From Renibacterium sp043789415 (GTDB taxonomy: Bacteria > Actinomycetota > Actinomycetes > Actinomycetales > Micrococcaceae): a stretch of 64,000 bases of DNA. Positions within the stretch are counted from its first letter, which is position 1. Every line of letters starts with the position of its first letter. Positions 50,312-59,615 of this stretch are shown piece by piece. The notes beneath the pieces were generated by a model. That model searched no databases and was not told the origin of the DNA. It was given only the letters and a program-made list of their open reading frames with translations. Position numbers and translations under genes: made by a program. The DNA lies in the NCBI RefSeq assembly GCF_043789415.1, contig NZ_JBDLLW010000001.1, positions 434,001 through 498,000 of the forward strand. Direction: 5' to 3'.

Positions 50312-52069
50312 TTATCCATAGGTGAAGGAATACGCTTGCAAACCGCTGGGAAGATTCACAGTGAGCTGCCCCTGCTCGATCGAGTCCTTCTTCACGATCT
50401 GATAGAGCGTCGGTACACCGCTGATCTTGATCTGCTGTGTTGTGCCGTTCTGTTCAACCCCCAAAGTACCTTCCCCGGCCACCACGATGAAGACATTCTT
50501 CGCGTGATAGTTGAGTTTGATCTGAGCAGAAGCCGCAGTAGGCGTGATGTACTGACTCTGTAAATTCCATTTGCCCTGCAAGGCAAAGCTGTCGTTCGCC
50601 TGATTGGCGGGGAAAGCAAAGCTTGCTTGACCGGTGTCATAAGCTTCAGTTCCGGAGAAATTGACTCGTTTATTGGCCCCCAGGTATGTCTCCTGGGTGG
50701 TGGAGCCCGCTTCCGGCGCGGCATTGATGGGCTGGCTCGCGGCCGGCAGTTGCACTCCCGGTTTGGCCTCTGTCAGGAGCTGCCGGATCAGGTTCTCGGT
50801 ATCTTGATAACCGCCTTCACCGAATTGGATATGCCGCACCGTGCCGGTTGAATCGATCAGATAGTGGGCTGGCCAGTAGCGGTTGCGATAGTTGGTCCAG
50901 GTATCGAGATTGTTATCGATCGCCACCGGGTACTTGATGCCGAGCTGCTGGGCCGCGTTCATCACGTTAGCGGGCACCTTCTCAAAGGCGTACTCGGGTG
51001 AATGCACCCCGATGACTTCCAGCCCGGCGTCCTTATAGTTGTTATACCAGGAGACCACATTGGGAATGGAACGCTGGCAATTGATGCAGGAATAGGCCCA
51101 GAAATCGATCAACACGACCTTTCCGTGCAGAGACTTCAAATCGACGGGCTGATTGTTCTCAGTGTTGTACCAGCTTTGAATTCCCTTCAAATCAGGCGCT
51201 GTTCCGCAGCTTTCAAGCTGCTTGCCGCCATTGCTGCATTTGCTGAGATCTTTGTTCTGATCGTTGACCAAGCCGCCAAGGTTGAGTTGCTGCTGAATCT
51301 GCTCCTCGGGCTGCACTTGCTGTTGCAGCGGCGTGGTGTAATCCGGGATCAATCGCTGCAAATACTGCGGGAGATTGAAGACCAGGCCGATCGCCAAGGC
51401 GATCATCAGAATTCCTCCGGTGATCCGGATGCCCTTCTGGTGCTTGCGGAAGCTCTTCACCCGCTCAGCGACCCGGCGTCCCGCGAGGGCGAAGATCAAC
51501 AGCGGCAGCGCCGCGCCGACGGCGAAGGTCAGGGTCAGCACCAGAGTGTCAGCACCGATTTGCCCGGTGGCCCCGGCCACCGCGATGGCGGCCAGCACCG
51601 GCCCCGCGCAGGGAACATAGACCGCGCCAAGAGCTATGCCGAGGACGAATCCACCGCGTTGATTGTTGACCCGCTTCTGCGGGATCCAGGAAAACGGCAG
51701 TTCCAGAATGTGCTGAAAGCGTTCGAAGATCAGCCCCAGGCCGATCAGCACCAAAACCACCAGGCCCACCCAGCGCAGCAGGTCCTGCGGAAGATGAAGC
51801 ACCGCGAGCAGCACGGAGCCCAGCAATGTGAAGACGCTGAAACTCAGTACCAGACCTAGAATCACCAGGTAGGGCCGCCAACGGCCCTCCTTCTTCTTCC
51901 GAGCTTCGTCTTTCCGGGCTTCGCTCTTTTGAGCATCCGTCTGAGTGGTGTCCGGGAGCGCGGACTGGACACCTCCGGAGAAGAAGATCACCGGCAGCAC
52001 CGGAAGAATACACGGCGATATTCCAGTGATCAGGCCACCGATCAGGCCTATGAGTGCGAGTTGAAGCAT
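50312..52069 (-). CDS. DipZ-like membrane thiol-disulfide protein: CcdA domain plus thioredoxin domain
   Basis: 585 residues. The N-terminal half has CcdA-type helices (GISPCILPVLPVIF and VYVPCAGPVLAAIA, the electron-carrying cysteine pair). The extracytoplasmic half is a TlpA-like thioredoxin domain with Cys328/Cys331 in WAYSCINCQRSIP. A C-terminal beta-sandwich (about 460-585) follows. Architecture of mycobacterial DipZ/CcdA fusions, which pass electrons across the membrane. The insert between residues 30 and 55 is unusually charged. Confidence 0.92.
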   Translation of the reverse strand: MLQLALIGLIGGLITGISPCILPVLPVIFFSGGVQSALPDTTQTDAQKSEARKDEARKKKEGRWRPYLVILGLVLSFSVFTLLGSVLLAVLHLPQDLLRWVGLVVLVLIGLGLIFERFQHILELPFSWIPQKRVNNQRGGFVLGIALGAVYVPCAGPVLAAIAVAGATGQIGADTLVLTLTFAVGAALPLLIFALAGRRVAERVKSFRKHQKGIRITGGILMIALAIGLVFNLPQYLQRLIPDYTTPLQQQVQPEEQIQQQLNLGGLVNDQNKDLSKCSNGGKQLESCGTAPDLKGIQSWYNTENNQPVDLKSLHGKVVLIDFWAYSCINCQRSIPNVVSWYNNYKDAGLEVIGVHSPEYAFEKVPANVMNAAQQLGIKYPVAIDNNLDTWTNYRNRYWPAHYLIDSTGTVRHIQFGEGGYQDTENLIRQLLTEAKPGVQLPAASQPINAAPEAGSTTQETYLGANKRVNFSGTEAYDTGQASFAFPANQANDSFALQGKWNLQSQYITPTAASAQIKLNYHAKNVFIVVAGEGTLGVEQNGTTQQIKISGVPTLYQIVKKDSIEQGQLTVNLPSGLQAYSFTYG

Positions 52070-52291
52070 GATTCCTCCGAAAGTTTGCCCAAAGCGTTCG
52101 CTGGGGAACCGACGTCCTAGCGGTCGTCATTTAGGGTTCAGCAGTACTTCGTCGCGCCGAGGGAAAAAGCTTGGTGCAGACGCTGAGAAAAGTTTTCCGG
52201 GAAATCGACCCATCCAGGCTGGAACATCCAACGAACTTGCTGTGAGACATCGGCCAATCGGCTGATGGACGAACTCGAAGGAGATTTTCCG

Positions 52292-52960
52292 ATGAAACTC
52301 GCAAAACACACTTCCATCACCGTACTTTCGGTCGCGGCCGCAGCGGTACTCACCCTCTCGGCTTGCGGAGGTGGATCCTCTTCCGGCAATAGCTCAAGCG
52401 CTGCTCCGGCACCCAGCAGCTCAAGCGCTGCCCCAAGCACCTCAAGCGCTCCTGCAATGACCTCAGCAGCCGATATGGTCGGTCCGGGCTGCTCGGCCTA
52501 TGCGAGCCAGGTTCCTAGCGGTCCCGGCTCGATCACCGGCATGGCCGCTGATCCGGTTGCAGTCGCAGCATCGAACAATCCCTTGCTGAAGACCTTGGTC
52601 GCCGCGGTTTCAGGAAAGCTCAACCCCAAGGTGGATTTGGTCAGCACGCTCAATGGCAGCGAGTTCACCGTCTTCGCTCCGGTTGATGCCGCTTTCGCCA
52701 AGATCCCGGCAGCCACCATCGACTCGCTGAAGACCGATGATAAGACCCTCTCTAAGATCCTCACCTATCACGTGGTTCCCGGCCAGCTGAGCCCGGCTCA
52801 GATCGTCGGAACCCACAAGACCGTGGAAGGCGGAAGCGTGACCGTTGCCGGTAGCGGCGACAACCTGACCGTCGACGGCGGCGCAAAGGTGATCTGCGGC
52901 GGCGTCAAAACCGCAAATGCGACGGTTTACCTGATCGATTCGGTCTTGATGCCCAAATAA
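52292..52960 (+). CDS. Fasciclin-domain lipoprotein
   Basis: 222 residues from the ATG at 52292 (AAGGAG upstream); an ATG nine codons earlier is less likely. The lipobox is LTLSACGGG. A Ser/Ala-rich linker (about 27-60, SSSAAPS repeats) leads to one FAS1 domain with EFTVFAPVDAAFAKIPA and ILTYHVVPGQLSP. This resembles MPT70/MPT83-type surface lipoproteins that may mediate adhesion. Next to the DipZ-like gene, a pairing also seen in mycobacteria. Confidence 0.92.
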   Translation: MKLAKHTSITVLSVAAAAVLTLSACGGGSSSGNSSSAAPAPSSSSAAPSTSSAPAMTSAADMVGPGCSAYASQVPSGPGSITGMAADPVAVAASNNPLLKTLVAAVSGKLNPKVDLVSTLNGSEFTVFAPVDAAFAKIPAATIDSLKTDDKTLSKILTYHVVPGQLSPAQIVGTHKTVEGGSVTVAGSGDNLTVDGGAKVICGGVKTANATVYLIDSVLMPK

Positions 52961-52991
52961 GCCTCAAGCTCTACCCGATCTGAATACTGAC

Positions 52992-53030
52992 CACTGAGTG
53001 GGCGTCTCCTGAGGAGACGCCCACTCAGTG
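52992..53030 (+). terminator. Terminator after the fasciclin gene
   Basis: 18 perfect pairs (52992-53009 with 53013-53030) with a three-base loop. No clear T-run. Confidence 0.75.
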
Positions 53031-53106
53031 CTTCCCACACTTCTATAGCTGCGCTGATTACACTGGGGAGGATCACTATCCTTCACCCGCGAGCTTGGAG
53101 TAGTAC

Positions 53107-54768
53107 GTGCCACGACGATTGAGCCCTGTCAAAGCCGGGGTTTCTGCTCTCAGTACGGCGCTCGTCGTGGTCCTGACCTTGGTGAGCTGCACCGCAGATC
53201 CCGCTCCGACTCCGTCGCCATCGACCAGCACAGCATCCAGGACCTTCACTTTCGGAACCACTTCCGACCCGGCCGGGCTCGACCCGGCTTTGGTGACCGA
53301 TGTCGATTCAAACCGAGTCGTGCGGCAGATCTTTGAAGGCCTGGTCACCGTGGACCCGGTCACCGGCGACCCCGCCCCCGCTCTGGCCACTAGCTGGAAC
53401 TCACTCAGCAACGGCTTGGGCTATGAATTCACACTGCGCGAAAACGTCCGTTTTCAGGATGGTCAGCCCTTTAATGCTGCTGCGGTCTGCGCCAATTTCA
53501 ACCGCTGGTTCAGTTACCCGGTGCAGAAATCGCCGGGCAGCATTCCTTCGGCGTTCAAAGATCTTTTTCGTACCTTCTCCAATGATGCGAAGAACTCATT
53601 CTTCAAAAGCTGCACTGCCAACAGTGAATTCAAGGTGACGATTGCCCTGAACCTGGCTCTCACCAGCTTCCTGGCGGCCTTGACTCAGCCCGCTTTCAGC
53701 ATCGCCTCACCGGCCGCCCTGGTTTCTGAAACCGCCAATCTGCTGGACCAGAAGCAAGGTGCCTATGCTGTCTCCAAATTTGCTTTGAAGCCCGTGGGCA
53801 CCGGACCCTATAAGCTTTCCAGCTGGAAAGACGGCACCGTGACCCTGGTGCAGAACCCGGAGTACTGGGGCGATAAAGGGCAGATTCAAACCATTCATTT
53901 CGTCACCTACACCCAGTCTCAGGCCAGATTGCGGGCCCTCCTGACCGGTAAGATCGACGGCTATGACTTCGTCACCAAGGACAATTTCGACGCTCTGATC
54001 AAGAACGGCCAGCAAGTGCAGCAGCGCGACCCCTTCTCGGTGATGTATCTGGGCATCAACCAGCAGATCCCCGTTCTGGCGGATCTGAAAGTACGGCAAG
54101 CCATCGCAAAGGCCATTGATAAAGATGCCCTGATCCGGAGCTATTTCGCCGAAGGCAGTTCCGCGACGAATCAGTTCATCCCGCCCAAACTGAGCGGCTT
54201 CAACAACCAGGTTCCCAGCGCCGGCTACGACCCCCAGGAAGCCCGCAAGCTGCTTTCCGAGTCGAGCTACAAGGGTCAGCAGCTCAAGTTCTACTACCCG
54301 CTTGATGTGACCCGCCCATATATGCCGACGCCGGAGAAAATCTACGCCGATATCTCAGCTCAGCTGATCGCGATCGGGCTCAATATCAAACCCGTTCCGG
54401 TTGATTGGTCCGATAACTACCTCGGCAAGGTCACCTCCCCGGGAGACCATGCATTCCATCTGCTCGGTCTCAATGGGTCCTATTCCGATCCCGATAATTT
54501 CGTCGGGCCGCTTTTCGGTGCAACGAACTCCGAGTTCGGACCGGCGGATGCACAGCTGACGTCAAAAATCGACAGAGCCAAGGCGTTGCCCAATGGGAAT
54601 GAACGCAACGAGGCCTATCAGTCGATCAACTCCGATATTGCTCAGACGATCCCCGCAGTGCCGATCGCTTTCCCCATCTCCTCTCTGGCGCTCTCCCCCA
54701 GGGTCACCAGCTACCCGGTCAGCCCGGTGCTCAACGAAGTCTTTAACAAGATCACCCTGAGCTCTTGA
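53107..54768 (+). CDS. Extracellular solute-binding lipoprotein, family 5 (peptide/nickel type)
   Basis: 553 residues, GTG start with GGAG six bases ahead. The lipobox is VLTLVSCTAD. The family-5 signatures are GLEPALVTD-like DPALVTDVDSNRVVRQIFEGLV, YEFTLRENVRFQDGQPFNAAAV and VRQAIAKAIDK. It would deliver peptides or similar ligands to an ABC importer, but no permease or ATPase gene is nearby. It is an orphan binding protein. Confidence 0.92.
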   Translation: MPRRLSPVKAGVSALSTALVVVLTLVSCTADPAPTPSPSTSTASRTFTFGTTSDPAGLDPALVTDVDSNRVVRQIFEGLVTVDPVTGDPAPALATSWNSLSNGLGYEFTLRENVRFQDGQPFNAAAVCANFNRWFSYPVQKSPGSIPSAFKDLFRTFSNDAKNSFFKSCTANSEFKVTIALNLALTSFLAALTQPAFSIASPAALVSETANLLDQKQGAYAVSKFALKPVGTGPYKLSSWKDGTVTLVQNPEYWGDKGQIQTIHFVTYTQSQARLRALLTGKIDGYDFVTKDNFDALIKNGQQVQQRDPFSVMYLGINQQIPVLADLKVRQAIAKAIDKDALIRSYFAEGSSATNQFIPPKLSGFNNQVPSAGYDPQEARKLLSESSYKGQQLKFYYPLDVTRPYMPTPEKIYADISAQLIAIGLNIKPVPVDWSDNYLGKVTSPGDHAFHLLGLNGSYSDPDNFVGPLFGATNSEFGPADAQLTSKIDRAKALPNGNERNEAYQSINSDIAQTIPAVPIAFPISSLALSPRVTSYPVSPVLNEVFNKITLSS

Positions 54769-54875
54769 ACAGCTGAAAAGGGGGCGGAGCCGCCTCGCTG
54801 ATTTAAGGAACTTAGCCGCTGCGCGATACGCTTCTAGAGCGCTTTGCACCGTCAGCAGCTACCGGAGAAATACCA

Positions 54876-56363
54876 GTGACTTTTATCTCTCAGACCAAAG
54901 AAGCCGATGTCGTTCTGATCGGTGGCGGCATTATGAGCGCTACCCTCGGGGCCATGCTCAGTAAAATCGAACCGAACTGGTCGATCGCGCTCTTCGAGCG
55001 GCTCGATGAACTCGGGCTGGAATCCTCTGGACCGTGGAACAACGCGGGAACCGGGCACTCCGCGCTCTGTGAGTTGAACTACACCCCCGCGGCCAAGGAC
55101 GGCACGGTCAGCGCCGATAAAGCGCTCGCTATCAATGAGCAGTTCCAGCTCTCCCGGCAATTCTGGTCGCATCTGGTCACCGAGGGCCAGATCGGCTCCC
55201 CCAAGACCTTCATCAACACCGTGCCGCACATGTCATTCGTGATGGGCGAGGATCATTCGAGCTATCTGCGCACTCGTTATGAAGCCCTCAAGCCCAACGC
55301 TCTGTTCTCCTCCATGGAGTTCTCTGAGGACCGCGATCAGATCGCCGAATGGGCACCGTTGATCATCAAGGGCCGTCAGGGTTCCGGTCGGCTCGCGGCG
55401 ACTCGCGCGGCTGAAGGAACCGATGTCGATTTCGGCGCACTGACCAAGGACCTGGTGAAGTTCCTCTCTGGGCAGGGCGGCGAAGTCAATTTCGGCACCG
55501 ACGTCACCGATGTGCAGCGCGGCAGTGATGGAAAATGGGTGATCAAGCTCAAGCACAAGAGCTCGGGGGAAACCGGCAGTATCAAAGCCCGTTTCGTCTT
55601 CATCGGCAGCGGCGGCGGGGCCCTGCACTTGCTGCAGCGCTCCGGCATTCCTGAGAGCAAGGGCTACGGCGGCTTCCCGGTTTCCGGCCAGTTCTTCCGC
55701 TGCACCAATGAAGAAATCGCCGCTCAGCACAGCGCAAAGGTCTATGGCCAGGCCTCAGTGGGCGCACCGCCGATGTCCGTTCCGCACTTGGATACCCGCT
55801 ACGTAGCCGGCAAGAAGTCCTTGCTCTTCGGACCCTACGCTGGGTTCTCCACGAACTTCCTCAAAGCAGGCTCGCTCTGGGATCTGCCCTTGTCGATCCG
55901 CCCCTCGAATATCTACCCGATGCTGGCCGCCGGGGTGCACAACCTGGGACTCACCAAATACCTGGTGACCGAGGTGTTGAAGTCCCGCTCCTCGAAGGTG
56001 AGCACCATGCAGGAGTACTTCCCAGAAGCCAATGGCGAAGACTGGGAACTGATCACCGCTGGTCAGCGTGTACAGATCATGAAGAAGGACCGCAAACAAG
56101 GCGGCGTTCTGCAATTCGGTACCGAAGTGATCACCTCCTCCGATGGATCCATCGGGGCACTGCTGGGGGCTTCCCCGGGGGCTTCCACCGCGGTACCGAT
56201 TATGCTGGAACTTTTACAGCGCTGCTTCCCGCGGGAATTCAAGCTTCAGTGGCAAGAGAAGATCAAGGAAATGATCCCCACCTTCGGTGTCAAGCTCAAT
56301 GACAATCCGGATCTCGCGGCGGAGACCATGGCCAAGACCGCAGCGACCTTGCAACTGAGCTAG
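54876..56363 (+). CDS. mqo: Malate:quinone oxidoreductase
   Basis: 495 residues, GTG start with GGAG. The FAD fold is VVLIGGGIMSATLGAML. Strong family blocks include GPWNNAGTGHSALCELNYTP split over the substrate region and AALLGASPGASTA at the C-terminus. A membrane-associated TCA-cycle enzyme that oxidises malate and reduces quinone, common in actinobacteria alongside or instead of NAD malate dehydrogenase. Confidence 0.96.
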   Translation: MTFISQTKEADVVLIGGGIMSATLGAMLSKIEPNWSIALFERLDELGLESSGPWNNAGTGHSALCELNYTPAAKDGTVSADKALAINEQFQLSRQFWSHLVTEGQIGSPKTFINTVPHMSFVMGEDHSSYLRTRYEALKPNALFSSMEFSEDRDQIAEWAPLIIKGRQGSGRLAATRAAEGTDVDFGALTKDLVKFLSGQGGEVNFGTDVTDVQRGSDGKWVIKLKHKSSGETGSIKARFVFIGSGGGALHLLQRSGIPESKGYGGFPVSGQFFRCTNEEIAAQHSAKVYGQASVGAPPMSVPHLDTRYVAGKKSLLFGPYAGFSTNFLKAGSLWDLPLSIRPSNIYPMLAAGVHNLGLTKYLVTEVLKSRSSKVSTMQEYFPEANGEDWELITAGQRVQIMKKDRKQGGVLQFGTEVITSSDGSIGALLGASPGASTAVPIMLELLQRCFPREFKLQWQEKIKEMIPTFGVKLNDNPDLAAETMAKTAATLQLS

Positions 56364-56414
56364 TCCGCACCACCTGCTTGACTCACCAGTTACTGTCTAC
56401 TTCGGAGATGACCG

Positions 56415-59400
56415 ATGTTCCGTCTGGCCACCCTGTCCCTGCGCAATCGCGCACTGATCGCGTTGGTGACGGTTTTCGTCGCCATTTTCGGCGTCATCTC
56501 GATGAGTTCCTTGAAACAGGAGCTCATTCCCTCGCTGGAATTCCCTCAAGTCACCGTGGTGACCTCGATGCCCGGCACTTCCGCCGAGGTGATTGACGCC
56601 CAGGTCAGCAGGCCGTTGGAAACCGCGCTGAACGCGGTCGAGAATCTCGATTCCTCCAGCTCCACTTCTCGCAGCGGAGTGTCGACGATCAGTCTGACCT
56701 TCGCCTACGGGACCAATCTGGACCGGGCTCGTAATCAGATCGATCGAGCCATCGCCAATTCCCGGAATCAGCTTCCCTCCGATGCCGAGCCACAGGCGGT
56801 AGCCGGTAGCATCAATGACTACCCGATTCTGTATCTCGCGGTTGCCTCGGATAAATCGCTCTCGGAACTGAACTCGGACCTGCAGCGTATTGCGGTACCG
56901 AAACTGCTCAAGGTCGATGGCGTGCGAGGTGCCGATGTGACCGGCGCCAATGGCCAGCACATCGAGATTCAGCCAGATCCCGGCAAGCTGGCAGCAGCGG
57001 GGGTGCCGGTAAGCGCCATCTCCGATGCGCTGAAGAACAATGGCTCGCTGGTGCCCGCAGGCACAATGACCGATTCAGGTAAGTCTCTTTCGGTACAGAT
57101 CGGCAGCCCGATCGATTCACTCGATGCGATCAAGGGCCTGCCTTTAGCCGGTGGTAAGCCCGGGCAGCCTCCGGTGACCATCGCCTCGGTCGCCTCGGTT
57201 TCGCTGCAGGATGATCCGACGACGTCGATCACCCGGACCAATGGCAAGCCGACGCTGGCTCTGTCGGTCACCAAGACCCCGGAAGCGGATACTGTCAGCG
57301 TCTCCCATGCGATCAACGACTTGCTGCCCCAGCTCAAGGACGAGCTCGGTTCAAATACAAGCTTCACCACTGTCTTCGATCAGGCCCCTTTCATCGAGAA
57401 GTCGATCAAAGACCTGGGCACCGAAGGCCTGCTCGGCCTGGGCTTCGCCGTCATCGTGATCTTGATCTTCCTGCTCTCGGTGCGCTCCACGCTGGTGACT
57501 GCGATCTCGATTCCGCTCTCCCTGCTGGTCACGCTCATCGGTCTGTGGGCCACGCATTATTCGCTCAATATCCTGACCCTCGGCGCGCTGACCATTGCGA
57601 TCGGCCGGGTGGTGGACGACTCCATTGTGGTCATCGAGAACATCAAACGGCATCTGACCTACGGTGAGGACAAGCTCAGTGCGATCACCAACGCGATCAA
57701 GGAGGTAGCCGGCGCCGTCACGGCTTCGACGCTGACCACTGTCGCGGTCTTCGCTCCGATCGCCTTCGTCGGCAATATCGCGGGTGAACTGTTCCGGCCG
57801 TTCGCGCTCACCGTGACCATTGCACTGATCGCCTCGCTCCTGGTCTCCCTCACCATCGTGCCGGTTCTCGCCTACTGGTTCCTGCGCTCCCCGCAGAACG
57901 CCGCGACGCCGAGCGCCGAGGTACTCGCCGAAATCGAGGAGAAGGAACGCAAGAGCTGGCTGCAACGCGGTTACCTGCCGATTCTGCGCGGCACTCAGAA
58001 GCACCCGGTCTGGACCGTCACCGCGGGTTTCCTGATCCTGGTGGCGACTCTCGCGATGACTCCCTTACTGCCGCAGAACCTGCTGGGCAATTCGGGGCAG
58101 AACTCGATCTCAATCACCCAGGCCATGCCACTCGGTACCAGCCTGGATGCGACCAGCCAGGCCGCCCAGAAGGTGGAAGATGCGCTGCACGGCATAGAAG
58201 GCGTGCAGGACATCCAGGTCACCGTGGGCAACGCTAGCGGCGGGTTCTCCTCCTTGCTCTCCGCTGGAGCCTCCAGCGCGAGCTTCCAGGTGGTCACCGA
58301 TGAGAAGGTTGATCAGAGCAAGCTGCAGCAGAAGGTCCAAGAGGCTCTGGACGGCGTGAAGGACGCCGGGACCATCACGATGAGCGGCAGCGGCAGCGGC
58401 TTCGGCACCTCCAGCACCGTGGATGTGAACATCAAGGCGAGCAATGGCGACGATCTGCAGACCGCCAACGACGCCGTGCTCTCAGCGCTACGCGATACCC
58501 CCGACACCTCAGATATCACCAGCAACCTCTCCGCTTCGAACCCCGTGGTGCAGATCAGCATCGACCGGGCCAAGACCGTAGCAGCCGGACTGAACGAACA
58601 GCAGGTGGCCGGTATTCTGGCCGCCACGGTGAGCCCCATTCCGGCGGGAACGGTTCGTCTGGATACCACCGACTACCGGGTGCAAATCGGTAAAGGAACC
58701 CAGTTCACCTCGATCGAAGCCCTGGGGAACGCACCGATCCCCACCGGCTCAGGCTCGGTACCGCTTTCGGCGATCGCCAGCGTCAAGCAGGTGAACATCC
58801 CCTCCTCGATCACCTCTTCGAATGGCCAGCGCAGCGCCAAGGTCTCGCTGACGCCGAGCGGCAACGATCTGAACGCACTCAGCGGTGCGGTGCAGAAGAA
58901 GCTCGATGAACTGAAGCTGCCCGCCGGGGCCACCGCGGCTCTGGGCGGAGCCACTACTCAGCAACGCGAATCCTTCGCGCAACTCGGCCTGGCCCTGATC
59001 GCCGCGATCGCCATTGTCTACGTGATTATGGTGGCGACCTTCAAATCACTCATCCAGCCGCTGCTGCTGCTGGTTTCCATCCCCTTCGCGGCGACCGGCG
59101 CGATCGGCTTGCTGCTGCTCACCGGTGTCCCGCTGGGTCTGCCCTCGCTGATCGGCATGCTGATGCTGGTGGGCATCGTGGTGACCAATGCCATTGTGCT
59201 GATCGACTTGATCAACCAGTCCAGGCGCGGCACTGAGCAGAAGCCGGGGCTCTCGGTAGCAGATGCCATTGAATACGGCGCCAGGCACCGGCTACGACCC
59301 ATTCTGATGACCGCTCTGGCCACCATCTTCGCGCTCACCCCGATGGCGCTGGGAATCACCGGAGGCGGCGGTTTCATCTCCCAGCCGCTGGCCATTGTGG

Positions 59401-59615
59401 TGATCGGCGGCTTGATCTCCTCCACCGTGCTGACCCTGATCCTGGTACCGGTGCTCTACCGGCTGGTGGAGGGCCGACGGGAGCGCCGACAGTTGCTCAA
59501 GGAACTGCAGACCGTTCCCGAGGTCGCTGCTGCGGCCGCAGACGCCCCGGCGTCCTCCCAGGACTGGACCACCGGAGCGATCCCGAAGGTCCGCGGACGG
59601 CGGGCCAGCAACTAA
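56415..59615 (+). CDS. RND-family efflux transporter (AcrB/SwrC-like)
   Basis: 1066 residues from ATG with GGAG eight bases upstream. It has two halves, each a membrane helix, a large extracellular porter region and five further helices. The proton-relay motif GALTIAIGRVVDDSIVVIENIKRH is in TM4. Motifs of the HAE1 family are present, but there is no membrane-fusion or outer-membrane partner gene nearby, as in other Gram-positive RND pumps. The stop overlaps the convergent gene's stop by three bases. Likely drug or lipid export. Confidence 0.93.
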   Translation: MFRLATLSLRNRALIALVTVFVAIFGVISMSSLKQELIPSLEFPQVTVVTSMPGTSAEVIDAQVSRPLETALNAVENLDSSSSTSRSGVSTISLTFAYGTNLDRARNQIDRAIANSRNQLPSDAEPQAVAGSINDYPILYLAVASDKSLSELNSDLQRIAVPKLLKVDGVRGADVTGANGQHIEIQPDPGKLAAAGVPVSAISDALKNNGSLVPAGTMTDSGKSLSVQIGSPIDSLDAIKGLPLAGGKPGQPPVTIASVASVSLQDDPTTSITRTNGKPTLALSVTKTPEADTVSVSHAINDLLPQLKDELGSNTSFTTVFDQAPFIEKSIKDLGTEGLLGLGFAVIVILIFLLSVRSTLVTAISIPLSLLVTLIGLWATHYSLNILTLGALTIAIGRVVDDSIVVIENIKRHLTYGEDKLSAITNAIKEVAGAVTASTLTTVAVFAPIAFVGNIAGELFRPFALTVTIALIASLLVSLTIVPVLAYWFLRSPQNAATPSAEVLAEIEEKERKSWLQRGYLPILRGTQKHPVWTVTAGFLILVATLAMTPLLPQNLLGNSGQNSISITQAMPLGTSLDATSQAAQKVEDALHGIEGVQDIQVTVGNASGGFSSLLSAGASSASFQVVTDEKVDQSKLQQKVQEALDGVKDAGTITMSGSGSGFGTSSTVDVNIKASNGDDLQTANDAVLSALRDTPDTSDITSNLSASNPVVQISIDRAKTVAAGLNEQQVAGILAATVSPIPAGTVRLDTTDYRVQIGKGTQFTSIEALGNAPIPTGSGSVPLSAIASVKQVNIPSSITSSNGQRSAKVSLTPSGNDLNALSGAVQKKLDELKLPAGATAALGGATTQQRESFAQLGLALIAAIAIVYVIMVATFKSLIQPLLLLVSIPFAATGAIGLLLLTGVPLGLPSLIGMLMLVGIVVTNAIVLIDLINQSRRGTEQKPGLSVADAIEYGARHRLRPILMTALATIFALTPMALGITGGGGFISQPLAIVVIGGLISSTVLTLILVPVLYRLVEGRRERRQLLKELQTVPEVAAAAADAPASSQDWTTGAIPKVRGRRASN

